A stretch of 64,000 nucleotides of DNA from an uncultured Planctomycetaceae bacterium (GCA_943787265.1 CALSLT010000003.1:124001-188000), one strand, 5' to 3'. Shown: positions 1 through 9,597, numbered from the stretch's first letter. Notes: a model not told the origin generated them from the letters alone. A program made the numbers and translations.

Positions 1-84
1 GTTCGATCAAGCGGCACAGACGGCTTGCTTTCGTTAGACTCGCCGAATCCCTGTTTCGACCGACATTAACGAATTCGAATAACT

Positions 85-2628
85 GTGACTTCTGAGTCGA
101 CAAATAGCACGTCCGCTCGTCCTGAACTGCTCGCACCGGCCGGTGACTGGGACTGCGTTCGCGCGGCCGTCGAGAATGGTGCCAACGCGATTTACTTCGG
201 CCTCGACTGCGGATTCAACGCCCGCGAGCGTGCCGCCAACTTCGCTCCCGACGATTTGCCAGACCTGATGGACTTCATGCATCGGCGGGGCGTCAAAGGC
301 TACGTTACGCTCAACACGCTGGCGTTTCCGAGCGAGCTGGAAGTCGTCGAACCGCTGATTCGGAAGCTGGCCGAAACCGGAGTCGACGCGGTCCTCGTGC
401 AGGACATCGGCGTAGCACGACTGATTCGAGCGACCTGCCCCGATCTTCCAATTCACGCCTCGACCCAGATGACGCTGACCAGTGCCGAGTGCATTGAAGT
501 CGCGGCGGAGCTCGGCATCGAACGAGTCGTCCTGGCCCGCGAACTGTCCGTCAAGGAAATCAGTTCAATCAATGGCAAGACGGACATGCCGCTGGAAGCG
601 TTCGTGCATGGAGCGTTGTGTGTCGCCTACTCAGGCCAGTGCTTAACGAGTGAGTCGCTCGGCGGCCGCAGCGCCAACCGCGGCCAGTGTGCTCAGGCGT
701 GTCGACTTCCTTATGACTTAATCTGTGATGGAGAAGACGTCGATCTCGGGGATGTGAAATACCTGCTCAGCCCCCAGGACCTGGCCGCGTACGCTCTTAT
801 TCCGGACCTGATGGATGCCGGAATCTGTTCGCTCAAAATCGAAGGAAGACTCAAGCAACCCGAATACGTTGCCAACATCACTCGTCACTACGACGAAGCC
901 ATCACTTCGGCAGTCAACGGTCAGCTCGTTCAACTATCCGAGCAATCCGTTCGGGAAATGGAGCTGTCATTTTCGCGAGGATTTTCGCCGGGCTGGTTCG
1001 GCGGTTGCGATCACAAAATGCTGGTTCCCGGTCTGACTTCGGCCAAACGTGGAGTCTTTCTGGGAGAAGTGAAATCGGTCCAGGGTAACAGCGTCGGCGT
1101 TCAGCTTGCATCGCCGATCGCTGCCGGCGACGGAGTCGTCTTTGACGGTGACCGGGCGAACGACCAGGAACAGGGCGGCCGCGTGTTCCACATTCTTCGA
1201 AATGGTCGTCGTCTTACGGAAACGGTTTCCAGCGGAATCGTCGAACTGGAATTCGGCAACGCCGCACTGAGGCTCGACCAACTTTGGGGCGGTCAACAGG
1301 TCTGGAAGACCGACGATCCGCAACTGACCAAAAAATTGCGACAGACATTTTCGTCTGGCAAGCCACAACGCCGAGTCGCCGTCGACCTGAAAGTTTCTGC
1401 GGCAGTCGACAAACCTCTGCGAATTGAAGGCTCCGCCGCCAACGGAGCCACCTGCCGAGTCGAATCGGAATCTCCGCTGGAAGAAGCTCGTCGCCATCCG
1501 TTAACGGAAGATGTTCTCAAGGAACAACTCGGCCGGCTTGGGAAAACCGTCTTTGAGTTGAACGATCTAACCGCATCGATTGACGGCTCGCCGATGGTAC
1601 CGTTGAGCGTGCTGGGCGGTCTTCGTCGTGAGATGGTTCAGCAGCTTGAAGATTCGTCAGCCGTTTTGCCGACACGTCGCATCGCTGATGAGTCAGCTCT
1701 TGCAGCGCTACGAGGAACCTTGCCGGCACGAACAGCCGAGGCTTCTCACGAAGACACCGACGAACGAAGTCCGGCACTTCGAGTTCTCTGCCGATCGCTG
1801 TCGCAGCTTCAAAACGTCCTCGAAGCTGGCGTCACCAGTGTGATGGTCGATTTTCAGGACATTCGCGAGTACCGCCAGGCCGTCGAGGTTGCGCACGCTG
1901 CATCCGCCGAAATCTTCATCGCCACGCCGAGGATTCAGAAGCCCGGCGAAATGGGAATCTTCAAAGCTCTTCAGAAACACGGTGCCGACGGAATCCTTGT
2001 CCGCAACTTCGCAGGTCTGCGTTACTACCTTTCCGCAGGCGTTCGCGTTGTCGCCGATTTCTCACTCAACATCGCCAACGATTTGACCGCTCAGTTTCTG
2101 ATGGATCAGGGGGCCGAGCGAGTCACCGCGTCGTACGATTTAAACCGCGACCAACTGCTCGATCTGGTCAACGCAACTCCGCCTTCGTGGATGGAAGTCG
2201 TCGTGCACCAGCACATGCCGATGTTTCACATGGAGCACTGCGTTTTCTGCGCGGTCATGTCTCCCGGCACGAACAAACACAACTGCGGCCGGCCATGCGA
2301 CGATCGCGTCGTCCAACTCCGAGACCGAGTCGGCATGGAACACCCGCTGACCGCCGACGTTGGATGCCGCAATACACTCTTTAACGCCGTTCCGCAAAGC
2401 GCCGCCGAGGCAATCCCTCAACTCCTGAAAGCTGGCGTTCGAGACTTCCGCATCGAGCTTCTCGACTCCTCGCCAGGCGAAGTCAGCTCAATCATCAACC
2501 TCTACCGCTCGCTTCTGAGCGGTAAGATTTCGCCAAAGCGGGTCTGGAGCCAACTCAAAGCTTCCAACCGAGTCGGCGTCACGCGAGGAACCCTCGAAGA
2601 ACGCCGCGACCCAATGGCAATTCTGTAA
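85..2628 (+). CDS. Peptidase U32 family protein (RlhA/YhbU-like)
   Basis: 847 aa, GTG start. The N-terminus reads ELLAPAGDWDCVRAAVENGA, the typical opening of the U32 TIM-barrel family, whose studied members are collagenase-like proteases or, for RlhA, tRNA/rRNA hydroxylation enzymes. A Cys cluster at about residues 175-208 (CVAYSGQC ... NRGQCAQAC) matches the conserved four-Cys family signature, probably an Fe-S or metal site. The protein is longer than E. coli RlhA. It continues through a DUF3656-like middle part to a second barrel-like half with another Cys group (HCVFC ... NCGRPCDD). No signal peptide, so it is probably cytoplasmic. The start lacks a clear Shine-Dalgarno, so its exact position is uncertain. 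By family knowledge an RNA-modification role is more likely than proteolysis; this is inference. It converges with the phosphatase gene across a large palindrome. Confidence 0.9.
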   Translation: MTSESTNSTSARPELLAPAGDWDCVRAAVENGANAIYFGLDCGFNARERAANFAPDDLPDLMDFMHRRGVKGYVTLNTLAFPSELEVVEPLIRKLAETGVDAVLVQDIGVARLIRATCPDLPIHASTQMTLTSAECIEVAAELGIERVVLARELSVKEISSINGKTDMPLEAFVHGALCVAYSGQCLTSESLGGRSANRGQCAQACRLPYDLICDGEDVDLGDVKYLLSPQDLAAYALIPDLMDAGICSLKIEGRLKQPEYVANITRHYDEAITSAVNGQLVQLSEQSVREMELSFSRGFSPGWFGGCDHKMLVPGLTSAKRGVFLGEVKSVQGNSVGVQLASPIAAGDGVVFDGDRANDQEQGGRVFHILRNGRRLTETVSSGIVELEFGNAALRLDQLWGGQQVWKTDDPQLTKKLRQTFSSGKPQRRVAVDLKVSAAVDKPLRIEGSAANGATCRVESESPLEEARRHPLTEDVLKEQLGRLGKTVFELNDLTASIDGSPMVPLSVLGGLRREMVQQLEDSSAVLPTRRIADESALAALRGTLPARTAEASHEDTDERSPALRVLCRSLSQLQNVLEAGVTSVMVDFQDIREYRQAVEVAHAASAEIFIATPRIQKPGEMGIFKALQKHGADGILVRNFAGLRYYLSAGVRVVADFSLNIANDLTAQFLMDQGAERVTASYDLNRDQLLDLVNATPPSWMEVVVHQHMPMFHMEHCVFCAVMSPGTNKHNCGRPCDDRVVQLRDRVGMEHPLTADVGCRNTLFNAVPQSAAEAIPQLLKAGVRDFRIELLDSSPGEVSSIINLYRSLLSGKISPKRVWSQLKASNRVGVTRGTLEERRDPMAIL

Positions 2629-2672
2629 AGGCCCATTGCTGGAGCGGTATTTGGTACTCAGGCTGAATTTGG

Positions 2673-2742
2673 CAACCACGAAATACGCTAAAGACACGAA
2701 AATAAGAATCTTCTTTCGTGTCTTTAGCGTATTTCGTGGTTG
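2673..2742. repeat. Perfect 29-bp inverted repeat between convergent genes
   Basis: The left arm 2673-2701 is the exact reverse complement of the right arm 2714-2742, with a 12-base loop. The arm contains ACGAAA twice (CCACGAAATACG and GACACGAAA), giving it an internal quasi-repeat. It lies between the stop of the U32 gene and the stop of the oppositely oriented SixA-like gene, where a bidirectional terminator is expected. Similar CACGAAA-rich palindromes are, from memory, common dispersed repeats in planctomycete and verrucomicrobial genomes; I did not find a second copy here. Confidence 0.85.
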
Positions 2743-2768
2743 TAATCTGAGAACTCCGGCCGCGCTGT

Positions 2769-3257
2769 CTACTCTTCCAATTTCGGATACCAGAAGTCTA
2801 GACCTTCGGAATTCGACGTCTCGGTTACTTCGCCCCAGAATTCAACGTCGAAGCCGATGTGAGCCCAGGCACAGGTTGGGAATTGATCGACGTCGTTTCC
2901 GAATTTCATCGCGAACATTCCAAAGCCCGGATTGTGGCCGACGATGACGACTCGCGAGTGTTGTTCCGGGATGTCGCGTACGGTTGCCAGGATGGCGGAT
3001 TGAGTTGGGAGATAGAGATCGCTGGCTGGGACGATCTCCCTAGAGTAGTTGCAGCCTTCGGCCACGAGTTGCGCCGTTGTTGCTGCTCGTCTGGCTGTTG
3101 AAGTGACGATCAGGTCTGGCATTGAATCCTTCTCCGCCAGGACTTCACCAACTCGAACTGCGTCGCGAGTTCCTCGTCCGGCCAGAGAACGATCGAAATC
3201 GGCCACGCCACCTGGACTCTCCGCTTTTCCGTGCCGTAAGACGATGAGCGATTTCAT
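2769..3257 (-). CDS. SixA-like histidine phosphatase
   Basis: 162 aa. The N-terminal LRHGKAE carries the RHG catalytic motif (phospho-accepting His at residue 9), STARRAATTAQ supplies the second basic pocket, and VGHNPG near residue 107 supplies the second catalytic His. This arrangement and the short length match the SixA branch of the histidine phosphatase superfamily, which in E. coli dephosphorylates phosphohistidine of phosphotransfer proteins. No signal peptide, so cytoplasmic. It lies 3' of a sulfatase on the same strand, separated by a repeat-rich 137-bp spacer, so co-transcription is uncertain. The substrate cannot be told from sequence. Confidence 0.88.
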   Translation of the reverse strand: MKSLIVLRHGKAESPGGVADFDRSLAGRGTRDAVRVGEVLAEKDSMPDLIVTSTARRAATTAQLVAEGCNYSREIVPASDLYLPTQSAILATVRDIPEQHSRVVIVGHNPGFGMFAMKFGNDVDQFPTCAWAHIGFDVEFWGEVTETSNSEGLDFWYPKLEE

Positions 3258-3313
3258 GATGATGACTCGTGTAGTTTACATTGCGATCTATGGGGCAGTC
3301 AGAAATTCTCAAA

Positions 3314-3382
3314 GGCGAGCCGCAGGCGTCAGCCTGCTGGTCATTGTCTTTGTCGCCAGCGGACTAACGTCCGCCGCTCGCC
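3314..3382. repeat. Twin hairpin repeat with compensatory changes
   Basis: Two 27-base units, 3314-3340 and 3356-3382, are inverted copies of one another (about 21/27 matches), and each also folds alone. Unit one is GCAGGC-gtca-GCCTGC; unit two is GCGGAC-taac-GTCCGC. The two stems differ at paired positions, so pairing is kept while sequence changes. Flanking GGCGAGC and GCTCGCC also pair. It sits between a sulfatase stop and the SixA-like start, both on the minus strand. Repeats of this GGCGAGC...GCAGGC type are, from memory, frequent in Rhodopirellula-like genomes; whether they act as terminators or as RNA elements is unknown. Confidence 0.7.
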
Positions 3383-3394
3383 GGCTCCTGCCAT

Positions 3395-4774
3395 TCATTC
3401 CGGTTTCTGCCAGGGCACTGCGCCTTCCCGCTGAATCTGTTTTCGAAGAGCCGCCGACAATTCGGTGTATTTGGCTCGATTTTTCTGCGAAAGGTCGGTG
3501 GCTTCCTTCGGATCGTTCGCGAGGTTGAACAATTCGAACGGGCCATACGGACTGTTCTGCAGAAGCTTCCACGGTCCTCGGATCACTGCGTCGATTGTCT
3601 TGCCCTGATAGCGAGTTCCGCCTTCTCGGCGAGTGAAGAACCAATCGTCTCGTAGCCGCTCCTGCTTCCTGCCGAGGATCACCGGCAGGATACTTCGTCC
3701 CTCGATGTGATGGTCAATCTTCGCTCCGGCGAGTGCGCAGATCGTTGGAAACAAGTCCATCGTCATTGCCTGGAAGTTCGTCGACGATCCCGGCTTGATC
3801 AAATTTGAGCCGTACGACGCGACGCAGGTCGGCACTTTGAGACCGCCTTCATAAACGCTTTGCTTGCCGTCGCGAAGCGGTCCGTTGTTCGCTCCCACGC
3901 TGAGTTGCCCGCCGTTGTCCGATGAAAACAACACGATCGTCGGTCGGCCGCCGTTCTTTGCTTGGTCTTCGATTGTCGACAGAACCTGGCCGATGCCGTC
4001 GTCCATGTGCTCGATCAGGGCAACGAGTTTCGCTCGCTGGTCGGTAATGGCTGGCTCGCGTGCTTTCACCTTTTCCGTCCACTCGGGTGGAGGCTGAATC
4101 GGTGTGTGGGGAGCGTTGTACGCGAGGTAAAGGAAGTACGGCTGATCGGCCTTACGACTTTCGACGTAGTCAATCGCCCATTCGGTAAACAGGTCAGTAG
4201 CGTGTCCTTTGGGATCGATCTCTTTCCGATCGTGATACATGTAGTTATTGCCGTGCCGGCGATGGTTGTAATAGTCATCCATCATGTCGCCGAGGAAACC
4301 GTGCAGATGGTCAAATCCTCGATCCATCGGCGTGTTCGGAGACTCCAACCCGAGGTGCCATTTGCCAACAATCGCCGTGTGATATCCGGCCGGCTTGAGC
4401 ACTTCGGGGATCAACGTCGCGGACTCGCTGAGGTATCCCCAGTTGTTCTCCGGATGAGTTCTGATGACGCCGGGGACTCCGACAAGTGCTTGGTAACGGC
4501 CGGTCAGCAAAGCCGCTCGCGACGGAGAACAGACTGGGCAGTTCGCGTAGAAATTCGAAAATTTGACGCCACGTGCAGCGAGACCGTCAAGGTGCGGAGA
4601 CTTCAGATCGGGAGCCCCCATGTAACCGAGATCGCCGTATCCGAGATCGTCAACGAGGATCATGACGATGTTTGGCTTGCCATAATCAGCAGCCTGGGCC
4701 GGCCGATTTGCCGGGCTTAGTAGAAAAGTGGCAATCGCCAGCAAGGCCAGAGATACTCGGTAATGATTTGGCAT
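3395..4774 (-). CDS. Secreted arylsulfatase (formylglycine-dependent)
   Basis: 459 aa from the ATG at 4774. A longer frame begins with TTG at 4789, but the ATG directly precedes a normal signal peptide (MPNHYRVSLALLAIATFLL, cleavage near AQA-AD). The core motif CSPSR at residues 82-86 is the canonical C-x-P-S-R in which Cys becomes formylglycine, followed by AALLTGR. The metal-binding NIVMILVDDLGYGD (D42, D43) and the GKWHLG box are present, as are the late DNGG and GGLKVPT segments. It therefore hydrolyses sulfate esters, probably from algal polysaccharides, in the periplasm or outside. The C-terminus ends in the usual FNLANDPKEATDLS region. No anaerobic or FGE-type maturase gene is seen in the window. 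Confidence 0.93.
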   Translation of the reverse strand: MPNHYRVSLALLAIATFLLSPANRPAQAADYGKPNIVMILVDDLGYGDLGYMGAPDLKSPHLDGLAARGVKFSNFYANCPVCSPSRAALLTGRYQALVGVPGVIRTHPENNWGYLSESATLIPEVLKPAGYHTAIVGKWHLGLESPNTPMDRGFDHLHGFLGDMMDDYYNHRRHGNNYMYHDRKEIDPKGHATDLFTEWAIDYVESRKADQPYFLYLAYNAPHTPIQPPPEWTEKVKAREPAITDQRAKLVALIEHMDDGIGQVLSTIEDQAKNGGRPTIVLFSSDNGGQLSVGANNGPLRDGKQSVYEGGLKVPTCVASYGSNLIKPGSSTNFQAMTMDLFPTICALAGAKIDHHIEGRSILPVILGRKQERLRDDWFFTRREGGTRYQGKTIDAVIRGPWKLLQNSPYGPFELFNLANDPKEATDLSQKNRAKYTELSAALRKQIQREGAVPWQKPE

Positions 4775-4912
4775 CGTCGCTGCTCTCAATCCTGCAGGTT
4801 TGAAATTGTCATCTCATCAGATCGTGCAATGCCGCATGGTAGCTAACCCGTTGAGCGGGTAAACCGGCGGCGGCGATTGCATCTCAGGATGCGTCCGTCA
4901 GAATCCAAAGTC

Positions 4913-6346
4913 ATGGAAGAGCCACGTCCCAATCCCGATCTGACATCGATCGCCGGCCAACGAGTCACAGTCATGGGGCTCGGTGGTTTCGGCGGTGGTG
5001 CTGCGGCTGTCCGGTTCCTGGCAGAACAGGGAGCAGTCGTCCGAGTCTCAGACCAGCGCTCGGGCGAAGAACTTGGCGAGGCAATCGCAGAACTCAACGA
5101 TCTGTCCGACATCGATTGGCAAGCTGGCGGGCATCACTGGTCGCATTTTTCGGACGCCGATTTTGTCGTCGTGAATCCGGCAGTCCCGCCTCGTCACCCG
5201 ATCGTGAAGCGACTCGAATCGGCCGGCATTCCGTTGACTTCAGAAATGAACCTGTTCTGGTCGCTGAATCCGGGCCGCGTCGTCGCCGTGACAGGCAGCA
5301 ACGGAAAGTCGACGACGACCGCGTTGATTCATTCAATCATTGAGGCAAGCGGGCAACGCTGCTGGCTGGGAGGAAACATCGGGCGCAGTCTGCTGCCGCA
5401 CATCGATGAAATCTCCCTTGAAGACTGGGTCGTGCTTGAGCTGAGCAGTTTTCAACTTCACATGCTCGACCGAATCAAAGCGAAACCCGACATCGCGGTC
5501 GTCACCAACTTCGCGCCGAACCATCTCGACTGGCATGAAACGCTGGCTGAGTATCGCCTCGCGAAGCAAACCATCCTTCGGTGGCAGAACGATGATGACT
5601 GGTGCGTGCTGAATGGCGATGATGCCGACATCGCTGCATGGCCTCATTCTGCGAAAACGACGTTGACCTATGAAGAACCGCCCGATGCAGTGGTGCCGAA
5701 ACATGAAGCCGTGCAGGCGTGGCTGGACGATTCAGGAACGGCTCACATTCTCCGACGGAATCAGCAGGCGGACATCCTTGAGTTCCCAATCGCCGATTGG
5801 TGCACACTTCGTGGCCGCCACAACCTGACGAACGCTCTGCAGAGTATGTCTGCTGCTCAACTTGCCGGTGCAACCGAAGACGCAATTCGAGATGGGTTGG
5901 GACAATTCGAAGCGCTGCCTCACCGCCTGCAACTGGTCGGCGAGTTCAATGGCCGCAGATTCTACAATGACTCAATCTCGACGACGCCTGAATCGACGAT
6001 CGCGGCTCTGGAATCTTTCGATGAACCGGTCGTGATCCTGGCTGGCGGGTACGACAAAGAGGTCGACCTTTCCCGCCTGGCATCCCATATTGCCAAGCAG
6101 GCAAAAGCAGCATCACTTCTGGGGCAAACGGCGAATACGCTTCAAACCGGAATCACAAAGAATAATACGGAGTTGCCGATGGCGACGTGCACGGACTTTG
6201 GCAGAGCCTTCGCATGGGCGATCGATCAATCTTCGCCGGGCGATGTCATTCTGCTCTCGCCGGGTTGCGCCAGCTATGACTGGTTTCAGAGTTTCGTCGA
6301 CCGTGGCGAACAGTTCTGTAGACTCGTCGAAGAATTGCAACGCTGA
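4913..6346 (+). CDS. murD: UDP-N-acetylmuramoylalanine--D-glutamate ligase MurD
   Basis: 477 aa from the ATG at 4913; the frame is also open from TTG 4877 and ATG 4889, and none of the three has a good ribosome site. The N-terminal Rossmann part (VTVMGLGGFGGGAAAVRFL) binds the UDP moiety. The P-loop TGSNGKSTTTALIHS and the following GNIG are the Mur ligase ATP site, with NHLDWH and GRHNLTNALQS in the central domain and FYNDSISTTPEST in the C-terminal domain. MurD adds D-Glu to UDP-MurNAc-L-Ala in the cytoplasm. Its presence supports peptidoglycan synthesis in this planctomycete. No other mur/fts genes lie beside it; it is flanked by two sulfatase genes. Confidence 0.95.
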   Translation: MEEPRPNPDLTSIAGQRVTVMGLGGFGGGAAAVRFLAEQGAVVRVSDQRSGEELGEAIAELNDLSDIDWQAGGHHWSHFSDADFVVVNPAVPPRHPIVKRLESAGIPLTSEMNLFWSLNPGRVVAVTGSNGKSTTTALIHSIIEASGQRCWLGGNIGRSLLPHIDEISLEDWVVLELSSFQLHMLDRIKAKPDIAVVTNFAPNHLDWHETLAEYRLAKQTILRWQNDDDWCVLNGDDADIAAWPHSAKTTLTYEEPPDAVVPKHEAVQAWLDDSGTAHILRRNQQADILEFPIADWCTLRGRHNLTNALQSMSAAQLAGATEDAIRDGLGQFEALPHRLQLVGEFNGRRFYNDSISTTPESTIAALESFDEPVVILAGGYDKEVDLSRLASHIAKQAKAASLLGQTANTLQTGITKNNTELPMATCTDFGRAFAWAIDQSSPGDVILLSPGCASYDWFQSFVDRGEQFCRLVEELQR

Positions 6347-6412
6347 TCAAACCGTTCGAAACTGTTTCTCTGGACCTGTTGTCGTCAAAACGCCACGCCA
6401 ATTGGAATCACT

Positions 6413-7846
6413 ATGAACCGTTGCCTGACTCTTACGGCCTTAAGCGTATTCCTGATTTCGCCACGCCCGAGCGATGTAAACGCTGCGGATCGTCCCAATG
6501 TCGTCATCATGTTGACCGATGACCAGGGAACGCTCGACGCGAAGTGTTTCGGATCTAAGGACCTGCACACTCCGAACATCGATCGCCTGGCGAAACGAGG
6601 AACGCGATTCACGCAAGCCTACTCGCACACCGTTTGTTGTCCGGCTCGCGCGGCTTTGCTGACGGGGCGGCATCCGCAACGAGGCGCCGTCAACAGTTGG
6701 ATGCAAAGCGACATGCACGCGACCAGCGGTCTGAATATGAAAACTGATGAGGTAACGCTGGCAGAGGTTCTTAGCAATGCCGGCTACCGTACGGCATTGT
6801 TTGGGAAGTGGCACCTGGGAGCTCACAAAGATCATGGGCCGATGAAGCAGGGCTTTGACGAGTTCTTCGGAATCCGCGACGGCTTCATCGATAACTACAA
6901 CCATTTCTTTCTGCACCGCGAGGGATTCCACGATCTCTACGAAGGCACGACGGAAGTCTTCAAACGCGATGAATTCTTTCCCGACCTGATGATTAACCGT
7001 GCGTTGGCGTTTCTCGACCAGAACCATGACGAGCCGTTCTTTCTGTACGTGCCGTTCAACATTCCTCACTACCCCGAACAGTCACTGAAAGAGCATCAGA
7101 AGCTCTACACCAACCTGCCGGAGCCGCGACGATCGTACGCCTCGATGGTCACCACGACGGATGCGTACATTGGCAAAGTGCTGAACAAGCTCGACGAGCG
7201 AAACTTGACCGACAACACGATCGTCCTGTTCCTCTCAGACAACGGGCATTCAGAAGAGGACTATTCGATCAGAATCGACAATCACAACAGCGGCTACCCG
7301 AAGGGACACAATTACGGAGCAAACGGCGGAGGCGGGAACACTGGTAAATGGATCGGCCGCAAAGGAACGTTCCTCGAAGGAGGGATCCGCACGCCGGCGA
7401 TCATCAGTTATCCACCGAAGCTGCCGAAGGCCGCCGTCCGAAATCAGATCGTCACGGGCATGGACTGGTTCCCAACGATCCTCGAACTTTGCAACGTCGA
7501 AAAGCCCGATCGCAAACTCGATGGCCGTTCGGCTTTGTCCGTCATCAAGGCTGCCGACGCAGAATCCGCACACAAAATCCTGCACTATATGTGGCAGGAA
7601 GGCTGGTGCGTTCGCGAAGGCGATTGGAAACTGATCGGCAGCAACAAGGTAAGAAAGAATGGAACTCTCCCGCTGTCGTTGCACAATCTTGCAGAAGAGT
7701 CACCCGAAGTCCGCGACCATGCCGCTCAGAAACCCGGACTCGTCAAACGACTGCAACAGCTCCACGAAGAATTTGAGCAGGACGTCTTCTCAGAAAACAA
7801 CAGACCAAGAGTCCAACGCGATCCGAAACGAAAACTCGACCTTTAG
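6413..7846 (+). CDS. Secreted sulfatase with CCPAR active-site motif
   Basis: 477 aa with a signal peptide ending near residue 24 (SDVNAAD). The sequence NVVIMLTDDQGTLDAKCFG supplies metal-binding Asp36/Asp37. The active-site motif is CCPARAALLTGR, so the modified Cys is residue 75. Position 4 of the motif is Ala instead of Ser, a variant that occurs in several sulfatase subfamilies. GKWHLG, the Asn/Asp pair LSDNGH and the late KGTFLEGGIRTP are also present. It starts 66 bp after murD on the same strand and may be co-transcribed. The role is desulfation of polysaccharide or another ester; the substrate is unknown. It differs enough from the other sulfatase in the window to be another subfamily. 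Confidence 0.93.
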   Translation: MNRCLTLTALSVFLISPRPSDVNAADRPNVVIMLTDDQGTLDAKCFGSKDLHTPNIDRLAKRGTRFTQAYSHTVCCPARAALLTGRHPQRGAVNSWMQSDMHATSGLNMKTDEVTLAEVLSNAGYRTALFGKWHLGAHKDHGPMKQGFDEFFGIRDGFIDNYNHFFLHREGFHDLYEGTTEVFKRDEFFPDLMINRALAFLDQNHDEPFFLYVPFNIPHYPEQSLKEHQKLYTNLPEPRRSYASMVTTTDAYIGKVLNKLDERNLTDNTIVLFLSDNGHSEEDYSIRIDNHNSGYPKGHNYGANGGGGNTGKWIGRKGTFLEGGIRTPAIISYPPKLPKAAVRNQIVTGMDWFPTILELCNVEKPDRKLDGRSALSVIKAADAESAHKILHYMWQEGWCVREGDWKLIGSNKVRKNGTLPLSLHNLAEESPEVRDHAAQKPGLVKRLQQLHEEFEQDVFSENNRPRVQRDPKRKLDL

Positions 7847-7882
7847 CCAGTTCGTAGAATTCGTCGAGTCTTAACGAACTGG
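7847..7882 (+). terminator. Possible hairpin after sulfatase gene
   Basis: CCAGTTCGT at 7847-7855 pairs perfectly with ACGAACTGG at 7874-7882 around an 18-base loop, directly after the TAG stop. No U-tract follows, so intrinsic termination is only a guess. The remaining 200 bp up to the PhoH gene show nothing recognisable. Confidence 0.35.
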
Positions 7883-8082
7883 TCTGGGCAGCAGGTCGGC
7901 TATCTGGGAGACTTTCGCAAGTCGAAACCTCGTCCGGCAGAGTCGGTCTTCAGGCGTTCAACTTCTGGACCGATCATTCCGGACAGCACAGCTCGGCGCA
8001 GCGGCGACGGTCGTTGAACTGCAGATGCAGCAGCGGCTTCTCTCGCCAACGTTCTGAGCCTGACCAGAATTCTGGAGGGTGA

Positions 8083-9429
8083 ATGATCAGCGAAGCAGGG
8101 ACGCTTAACAGCTCAGTTCGTGCCGCAAGGCTTTTCGTACTCGACACAAATGTGATCCTTCACGACGCTCGCTGCATTTTCAGTTTCGAAGAACATGACG
8201 TTGCCATCCCGATCACAGTTCTGGAAGAACTCGATCGATTCAAAAAAGGCAACGGCGACATCCACCTTCAAGCACGACAGTTTCTGCGGGAACTGGACGA
8301 GCTTTCTGGCGATGTGCTTTCCGACAAAGGAGTGTCGCTCGGCGAAGGCCTCGGAAACTTTCGAGTCATTATTGGCCTCGATACCGACCGCCTGCGAAAG
8401 ACATTTCTTGCCGACACGGCCGACCATCGAATTCTCAGCACGACGCTCGCGCTGGCAGAACTGGAGATCGATCGAAACGTCGTTCTCGTCACGAAAGATA
8501 CGAATCTCCGGATGAAAGCACGGGCGATCGGCCTGACATCTCAGGATTACACGACGGACAAAGTCAAAGATTTCGACGCTCTCTACACCGGAAAACGGCT
8601 CGTCAGCGGAGTGTCCAGCGATCTGGTTTCTTCTTTCTATGAAGCGAGAGACGCCGTTTCCGAAGACATCGTCGACGTCATCGCAGAGCCGATCAGCAAT
8701 GAAAACTATATTATTCGCAACGGCTCGAAGTCCGTGCTTGCCACGTACAGTCAGACGGATCATGGATTCCGCCGCGTGAGCAATGGCCCCTGCATGGGCA
8801 TCACGCCTCGAAATGCAGAGCAGGCTTTTGCGCTGCAGGCTCTCACCAACGATGACGTGAAGCTGGTAACGCTCGCCGGTCGAGCCGGATGCGGAAAGAC
8901 ATTGCTTGCTCTGGCGTCCGCACTGGATGCTCGAAACCGCTACCGGCAGATTCTGCTTGCCAGGCCAATCGTTCCGTTGAGCAATCGGGATCTTGGGTTC
9001 ATCCCGGGCGATGTTGACGCAAAACTCGATCCGTACATGCAGCCGTTGTATGACAATCTGACGGTGCTCCGTCACGAGAACCCGGGGCTCAAAGAAGAGC
9101 TGAAGCAGATGATGGAAGATAAGCAGATTGAAATTGCGCCGCTTGCTTACATCCGAGGCCGCAGTCTTCAGAGAACATTCTTCATCGTCGACGAGGCTCA
9201 GAATCTGACTCCACACGAAGTCAAAACAATCATCACTCGTGCCGGCGAGGGAACAAAGATCATCCTGACTGGAGACATCCAGCAGATCGACCACCCGTAC
9301 CTGGACTCAATGTCCAACGGCCTGACCTACGTCATCAACCGGATGAAAGGCCAGGGAATGTACGCGCACGTCACCCTCGAACGAGGCGTCCGGTCAGAAC
9401 TGGCCGAAGTGGCAAGCACACTGCTTTGA
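8083..9429 (+). CDS. PhoH-family ATPase with N-terminal PIN domain (PhoH2 type)
   Basis: 448 aa; strong Shine-Dalgarno (GGAGGGTGA) just before the ATG. Residues about 17-150 form a PIN-type RNase domain: LDTNVILHD with catalytic Asp, ITVLEELD, and the later [10 protein letters not shown] and [12 protein letters not shown] acidic positions. Residues about 235-448 are the PhoH ATPase: Walker [13 protein letters not shown], Walker [13 protein letters not shown], and [14 protein letters not shown]-PhoH (PhoH2) proteins are reported as ATP-dependent RNA helicase/RNases, sometimes in toxin-antitoxin operons; no antitoxin gene precedes this one. The last 17 codons are repeated, with only synonymous changes, at 13747-13798, suggesting something inserted at the 3' end of this gene. 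Confidence 0.92.
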   Translation: MISEAGTLNSSVRAARLFVLDTNVILHDARCIFSFEEHDVAIPITVLEELDRFKKGNGDIHLQARQFLRELDELSGDVLSDKGVSLGEGLGNFRVIIGLDTDRLRKTFLADTADHRILSTTLALAELEIDRNVVLVTKDTNLRMKARAIGLTSQDYTTDKVKDFDALYTGKRLVSGVSSDLVSSFYEARDAVSEDIVDVIAEPISNENYIIRNGSKSVLATYSQTDHGFRRVSNGPCMGITPRNAEQAFALQALTNDDVKLVTLAGRAGCGKTLLALASALDARNRYRQILLARPIVPLSNRDLGFIPGDVDAKLDPYMQPLYDNLTVLRHENPGLKEELKQMMEDKQIEIAPLAYIRGRSLQRTFFIVDEAQNLTPHEVKTIITRAGEGTKIILTGDIQQIDHPYLDSMSNGLTYVINRMKGQGMYAHVTLERGVRSELAEVASTLL

Positions 9430-9597
9430 TTTGGCGTCACTGGCAATTACGACGCTGACCGTGAAGCTCTGTGTTACGTTGACAACCTCAACCTCGCGGG
9501 AACGTTGCTTCGCATACTTCATGCACGAGCCTTTGCTCGGTCGTCCCAAACTTATGGAATGGGCATGCATCTCAACCCGGATCGCCAGCCACGTCGG
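9430..9597. repeat. Left inverted repeat flanking the lipoprotein/channel segment
   Basis: Starting at the base after the phoH stop codon, this stretch is the inverted counterpart of 13446-13615. Over the core (9481-9597 against 13446-13563) I count about 93 matches in 118 aligned columns, including one block of 26/27 and one of 14/14; the part next to phoH is weaker (about 70% over 37). Read on the minus strand it is an open frame that runs into the phoH 3' end antisense, and the right copy gives a related peptide with frame changes. Both may be remnants of one gene. The rest of the 352-bp gap to the lipoprotein stop shows no gene. Confidence 0.7.

Noticed and set aside
3962-4720. 252-codon frame on plus strand
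   Set aside because: Shadow of the sulfatase gene on the other strand.
4846-4860. Small hairpin ACCCG-TTGAG-CGGGT before murD
   Set aside because: Five-pair stem with no supporting context; too weak to list as a terminator.
8113-9294. 393-codon open frame antisense to phoH
   Set aside because: It lies entirely inside the PIN-PhoH gene, whose motifs are complete on the other strand; peptide composition shows no domain.
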